From contig NC_062238.1 of assembly GCF_905475465.1 (NCBI RefSeq), forward strand, positions 11,315,368 to 11,379,367: a stretch of 64,000 nucleotides of DNA, in the 5' to 3' direction. This document shows, in pieces, positions 60,301 to 64,000 of the stretch. The position numbers and the translations under genes are program-made. Each line of letters begins with the position of its first letter. Position 1 is the stretch's first letter. Source of the stretch: Pieris napi (Eukaryota > Arthropoda > Insecta > Lepidoptera > Pieridae). The notes beneath the pieces were generated by a model. It was not told the DNA's origin. It searched no databases and saw only the letters and a list, made by a program, of their open reading frames with translations.

Positions 60301-62877
60301 TTATATTATAATAAGCCTTAGCAAGCAGTTTTACTTTAATGTACGATTTAAATTTATTTATTGACAACGCTTGTATCTCACTAGGGATTTTGTTGAAAAA
60401 ACGTATACAATTGCCTTGGAAAGAATTACTCGTTTTATGCAGCCTTCTGGTTGGTGCGCTAATTTTGTCTTTATTACGAGTACTATAATTATGGAAGCTA
60501 CTATTCTTTTTAAAGATATCTATATTTTTCCGCACATACAAAATATTCTCATAAATGTATTGACTTGCCAGAGTCAAAATATGTAATTCCTTAAATTTGC
60601 TTCGGACCGACTCCCGTGGGGACAACCCACAGATCGCTCTTATAGCCCGCTTTTGCACCACAAATATCGATTTAATGTCAGCTGCATTACCCCACAAAAT
60701 AACACCATATGACATAATACTATGAAAATAGCTGAAATAAACAAGCTTCGCTGTGTTCTCATCCGTAAGATCGCGTATCTTTTTTACTGCGAACGCTGCG
60801 GAACTTAGCCTATTCGAAAGACCTTCTATGTGTCGGCCCCACTGGAGTTTACTATCTAAAGTAATTCCCAAGAACACCGCATTATCAACAAAGTCTATTT
60901 CCTCGTCTTTAATTATTATTTGAGAATGACTACTTTTAGAAGAGGAACCCAATCGTGTGGAGTCGGGGAGCGTATTCCACAACTTTATGGCACAGATAAT
61001 AAACCATCATGTTTTATTTCGCTTGGTTTAAACTATATTTCACTTTTAAAGTGTATTAGGAACCACATTCATGAATACTTTACAAATAAGTATAAAATCA
61101 GTTTAAGACAACTTACCGAATAACTTAAAATCGTACAATTAAAAACTTGAATATAACGGAGAATGTTTCGGTTTTATTCAATGTACACGATACTATTAAA
61201 ATCAAAACTGCTAAATGAATAATAAACAAACCAGTTAATTTAAGTTTCAAAAAATAAATAAATAAATCAGTGGCGCTACAACCTCTTTAGGTCTGTGCCT
61301 CAGATGTCTGAATCTGTTTCATTAAAATTTTTCAATCTAATAGGCAAGTAGGTGATCAGCCTCCAGTGCTTGACACACTCCGTCGACTTTTTAGGTGAAA
61401 GACATGTCGGTTGCCACGATGTTTTCCTTCACCGTTCGAGCGAATGTTAAATGCGCACATAGAAAGAAAGTCTATTGGTGCACAGCCGAGGATCGAACCT
61501 ACGACCTTAGGGATGAGAGTCGCACGCTGAAGCCACTAGGCCAATCTATTGAAGTTTATTATATGGAATTCCAAAAATGATGCTTATAAATGTTTTGTTT
61601 CCGAAGAAATATGATAGTGCAATAAGAGCTGAATTTCTTTAACATTAATACAGTTACGGATACCGAGGAGCCGATTCCAGAAAAAATCTTTGGGTTCTAC
61701 CCACTGGAGAACTGTTATACTATGTCGCAGCTATTGCAGTAATGTATGACAGGGACGAAGAATCCCAAAGGCATTATATGGGACACACAGAAGATATTCA
61801 ATGGTAAGTCCCGCAACACAATATTTAATAGTGAAAATGGGATAATAATGAAGAGGTAATATTCCTCTTTTAATCTGGCTAGTAATTTAAAAAATATTTA
61901 TAAAGAGATTGTAAAAATGTTTTGTTAATTTTTTTTTAAATCTACCAACTTAAAATTGTTAAATTCTTCATAAAAATCATACATTTCTTGCCAGTTCTTC
62001 TTGTCCGCCTTTAACTCGCGAACTGGTAGTAAATGTAAATTTGGAATTAATTTAACTTATTTTCTGACGTTCATAAGTGTACTTGTTTACCTATACGAAT
62101 AGAGTTATTTTGACTTTGACTTTAAATAAATACTTACTATATATATTTTTTTCAATATTTTAATAACAGTATGGAATTACACCCGTCCCGAGAGCTCGTA
62201 GCTAGCGGCCAGAAGGCAGGGCGCGGTCGTCGTGCACAAGCTCATGTGCGAATATGGAGTACTGACACCTTGCAGACTTTACACGTCTTTGGGATGGCGG
62301 AGTTTGAAGCTGGCGTGTCTGCGGTGGCTTTTTCTCAGCTGGTACCTTTGTTTTTATTTAAAAAAAAATAAATAAGATGTTTATATCACCTTCATCATTA
62401 AACACAATATATTGGCGAGTTACAAATATTAATACAGTCAAAATCTGTTATAACGACATCGAAGGCACTCATATTTGGTCGTAAAAACCGATAGTAATAA
62501 CAGCCGATGAAGTTGTTATTAAGAACCTAATACAATAGAATTCAGCCGGGACCTTTGATTTTGGTCAATATAACCGGTATGTTATTCTAAACGATGTGGT
62601 CGTAAAGGGTTTTGACTGTATCTTTATAATAATAGCATTTAAGCCAAGTGAAAACATTTCAAGTGTGGGCCAATAGAATTTATAACAAGACAGATTGAAA
62701 ACGCATGTTACATAAAACATACAAACTGCATACACCATACGTGTCTTTAATTGTGTACTAACCATTTTCTTTTTCACGAAGAATGGAGGAAGCTACGTCA
62801 TGGCTGTAGACAGTGGTCGCGAGAGTATTCTTTCCGTGTGGCAGTGGCAATGGGGACATCTTCTTGGGAAAGTTGCT
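45360..62877 (+). CDS. DCX-EMAP: DCX-EMAP: doublecortin-domain echinoderm microtubule-associated protein, 5' part (gene continues past the window)
   Basis: This microtubule-binding protein localises, in Drosophila, to mechanosensory cilia and is needed for mechanotransduction and hearing. Coding exons: 45360-45389, 45877-46422, 55994-56179, 57121-57237, 58064-58191, 58795-58919, 59112-59250, 61654-61803, 62170-62341, 62782-62877; all phases join, giving 563 residues so far. Order: Pro/Arg-rich N-terminus; DCX domain 1 (about 114-200; VTFYRNGDPFHPGVEF, EDGASYVVSS); DCX domain 2 (about 240-315; VIRIINN, CRVLLNLRTTQPFEEVL, RMYTVNGQEV); Arg/Ser linker; HELP motif (about 415-460; LDWVYGYRG, LWVLPTGELLYYVA); WD40 repeats starting at RHYMGHTEDIQCMELHP. 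The last donor (GTAAGT at 62878) leads out of the window. Intron 2 is 9.6 kb. The boundary of exon 2 (AG at 45875-45876) is chosen for phase; translation could instead begin at the ATG at 45928. Confidence 0.9.
47962..48216 (-). mobile_element. tRNA-derived SINE, family B (copy 2)
   Basis: On the minus strand it begins GACGACTCATTGGTCTAGTG, carries GGTTAGTACCCCTGACTGCG and the B box GGGTTCGATCCCCGG, and ends in an A-rich tail (T run at 47962 on the plus strand). It is about 95% identical to 5908-6157 by eye. Confidence 0.8.
48405..48550 (+). mobile_element. LINE 3' UTR fragment
   Basis: AAAAAGAGTGGTGGAGAGTTTATTGCCAG, CGCCCTTGATTTGAGAACTG and TTTTTGACGTTCATAAG match, in reverse, the 3' ends of the LINE copies at 38491-38706 and 59750-59930. 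No coding part is present. Confidence 0.65.
48554..48843. mobile_element. 290-bp MITE with inverted ends and a 19-G run
   Basis: AGGGAGCGTTTAAGTATTAC, GTAACG at the left pairs with CGTTACGTAATACTTGAACG, CTCCCT at the right (one mismatch). The flanks suggest a TA/TTA target. Internal inverted pieces (AAAACGTTACG) add to the fold-back. A run of 19 G at 48778-48796 interrupts it. Confidence 0.75.
48778..48796. repeat. Poly-G tract (19 G)
   Basis: Nineteen consecutive G on the plus strand inside a MITE. Exceptional against the AT-rich background; length may vary between individuals or reflect assembly slippage. Confidence 0.9.
53209..53277 (+). CDS. DCX-EMAP: Candidate alternative first coding exon of DCX-EMAP
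   Basis: An ATG opens 23 codons (MPDSEDDSAFTVISL, then PVYNPDPP) ending exactly at a GTAAGT donor (53278) in phase 0. This is the phase required by the next exon at 55994. The resulting isoform would begin with this peptide, skip doublecortin domain 1 and keep domain 2, HELP and WD40. Base composition is higher in GC than the surrounding intron. No acceptor in a useful frame precedes it, consistent with a first exon. It is inferred from sequence only. Confidence 0.55.
54050..54228 (+). promoter_or_regulatory. Candidate alternative promoter and non-coding first exon
   Basis: A GC-richer patch contains GGTCAGTACC (an arthropod TCAGT-type initiator) near 54070 and ends with TCTTACG|GTGAGT, a strong donor at 54229. 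There is no ATG-led frame reaching the donor. It could be a 5' UTR exon spliced to 55994, where an internal Met (GMWYGG) could start translation. Confidence 0.35.
57354..57985. repeat. 222-bp tandem duplication, two near-identical copies plus a diverged third
   Basis: The unit beginning GTGTATATATCTAATAGTTT occurs at 57541 and 57763 (222 bases apart) with almost no differences, including TTAATGAAAACAACTTACAA near the end of each. An earlier copy at about 57354-57540 is shorter and diverged. It lies in the DCX-EMAP intron between the exons at 57121-57237 and 58064-58191. Confidence 0.9.
58456..58585. mobile_element. 130-bp fold-back MITE with 33-bp perfect inverted repeats
   Basis: GCCTTGCGATTCTGTAACTC, ACTTTTCGAACTC (58456-58488) is exactly reverse-complemented at 58553-58585. 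It is the same family as the ends of the structure at 40417-42966, with a fragment near 43974-43992. It lies in a DCX-EMAP intron. Confidence 0.85.
59750..60985 (-). pseudogene. Non-LTR retrotransposon 3' end with RT C-terminus (copy 2)
   Basis: The minus-strand frame ending at 60266 is open for about 240 codons: ITLDSKLQWGRHIEGLS, KLVYFSYFHSIMSYGVILWG, VVQKRAIRAICGLSPRES, FFNKIPSEIQALSINKFK. This is Jockey/CR1-type RT C-terminal sequence, homologous to the copy at 38707-39240. About 300 bases (59935-60240) between the frame and the conserved 3' UTR are absent from the other copy, so there is an insertion or subfamily difference. It lies in a DCX-EMAP intron, antisense. Confidence 0.8.
61263..61543 (-). 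mobile_element. tRNA-derived SINE, family C (most complete copy)
   Basis: Minus strand: TGGCCTAGTGGCTTCAGCG (A-box-like), then GGTTCGATCCTCGGCTGTG (B box), CTTTCTATGTGCGCATTTAA, and a tail with GAAACAGATTCAGACATCTG. Related pieces lie at 5101-5287 and 40741-40870. Confidence 0.7.
61975..62125 (+). mobile_element. LINE 3' UTR fragment
   Basis: TTGCCAGTTCTTCTTGTCCG, TTAACTCGCGAACTGGTAGT, CGTTCATAAGTGTACTTG and the tail TTTGACTTTGACTTTAAAT match the 3' end of the LINE family at 38491-38706 in the opposite orientation, including a TTTGAC simple tail. It is inserted just upstream of the exon at 62170. Confidence 0.7.
62433..62620. mobile_element. Pogo/Tc1-type MITE (copy 2)
   Basis: It starts TACAGTCAAAATCTGTTATA and ends AAAGGGTTTTGACTGTA, with TA borders. 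It shares CCGGGACCTTTGATTTTGGT, CAATATAACCGG with the copy at 39303-39482 (opposite orientation). It lies in a DCX-EMAP intron. Confidence 0.75.
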
Positions 62878-63339
62878 GTAAGTACCATTTTGTATTTTAA
62901 TTACCAGTTATTATCAGATCAGTGATAGATTTTTTTGTAGTATAACTATTACACAACCTTAATAAACCATTGCACATAACATATAATCATTCTCAGTTTC
63001 TTTTATATATTTATAAGTTCTAAAACAACGTGTATGCATAAAATTATACAAGAAAGTATTACATCACAAGTTTTACACACCTACACATACATATCAATTA
63101 TATAAGAACATAAGCAAGCTAGCAAGGGTATTAATTAACCAAGCAACCACCAAATAAACAAATAAAATAATAATAAAAACTAAATGAAAACTTAAACTTC
63201 ATTAAGAGCATGATAAACAAAGTTACAGTAAATTGTAAAATGTTAATCAATGTTAGTAATCAAGTTGTACGTACGTTGTACGTTCACTGGTACATTACAC
63301 GTAGCAGATTATAAATTTCATAAATTTTTCATTTCTGAG

Positions 63340-63545
63340 TAAATGATACTTTGATTTTATATCAATTTTGTGGGTATATGTATAAAGCTTAGCCACAAAT
63401 TTCTTATTTCTATAAAAGGAAGCTACTGTACGAGCAAGATTTAATTGCGAACAGAAATCAATAGTGTGATTCGAACTCAGAGGGTTCAGAGGGTAGTCTC
63501 TGTTTAAGAATCCTGTAACCGCTCGGCTACTGATCATATAACTGA
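63340..63545 (-). mobile_element. tRNA-Ser/Leu-like SINE, family D
   Basis: The minus strand reads CAGTAGCCGAGCGGTTACAG (A box) and, 50 bases on, GAGTTCGAATCACAC (B box), followed by a unique AT-rich body. No 7-bp acceptor stem closes the tRNA-like part, so a SINE is more likely than a tRNA gene. Single copy in this window. Confidence 0.5.
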
Positions 63546-64000
63546 ATGACCTTGCTAGTCTCAAGGCCGGTCGTATAGATGGAATGTTCGATTGTCGCCA
63601 CGAAATGCACTTCGTTCATGAATTTATTTTCTTACGAAAAATATTCACAAAAGTTCATTGTTCAAGGTGTTTATAAAAAACAAAATAATACCTATTTTTA
63701 TTCATGTTTCCATGACATGGAATACTATATTTCTTTGAATACACTAAGCTTGTATCCTACTGGTGTAGTTATTTATTATTATTAATTATTATAGTCGTAA
63801 GGAACCTCTGCTGTTACTTTTATATTAATAAATTAAAAATAACTAATAATAATACTATAAATGTAAATGGAGGTTTTAGATTTTAAATAAAAAAATAAGT
63901 TGTATTTAATGTAAACAATAATTATTTTATCTGAAAGTTTTGTTATTTTTTTCAATATAACGTTATATTTCATTATTATCTATGATCACTACACATATTA

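Overview
The window is eukaryotic nuclear DNA, AT-rich, with short exons, GT-AG introns and a dense load of transposon relics. The gene set is animal. The repeats point to a moth or butterfly (Lepidoptera): Helitrons running from A|TC to CTAG|T with the GC-rich 3' hairpin common in lepidopteran genomes, several tRNA-derived SINE families, LINE tails and many small fold-back elements. I cannot name the species.

Layout. Positions 1-2981 are gene-poor. From 2982 to 24490 on the minus strand lies a complete class IA phosphoinositide 3-kinase catalytic subunit (Pi3K92E/p110 type; 18 coding exons, 1052 residues by my splicing). Its third intron contains, on the opposite strand, a complete four-exon LRRC23-like gene (19685-23184) encoding a leucine-rich-repeat axonemal (radial spoke) protein. 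A 1.9 kb divergent spacer follows. An NSUN5-type rRNA cytosine-5 methyltransferase (six coding exons, 26381-32757, +) comes next. Its second intron holds an intact single-exon VMA21-like V-ATPase assembly factor (26910-27260, +). From about 32.8 to 45.3 kb there is no gene I can support, only mobile-element debris: a tandem Helitron pair, a hAT relic with a perfect 8-bp target duplication, LINE 3' ends, a 2.55 kb fold-back structure with a SINE nested in it, and a Harbinger remnant. From 45360 to beyond the right edge (+) runs a DCX-EMAP gene (two doublecortin domains, HELP motif, WD40 repeats); the window holds ten constitutive coding exons, 563 residues, and a candidate alternative first exon that would skip the first doublecortin domain.

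The genes do not form a pathway. Pi3K92E acts in insulin/growth signalling at the plasma membrane, NSUN5 in ribosome biogenesis, VMA21 in V-ATPase assembly in the ER, and LRRC23 and DCX-EMAP in cilia or axonemes. The notable architecture is nesting: one antisense gene inside a Pi3K intron and one same-strand gene inside an NSUN5 intron with almost no room for its own promoter. I saw no CRISPR array, no free-standing tRNA or rRNA gene, and nothing that makes a convincing wholly new system. The best leads are the nested genes, the NSUN5 lysine-rich tail with an internal duplication, and the alternative DCX-EMAP start.
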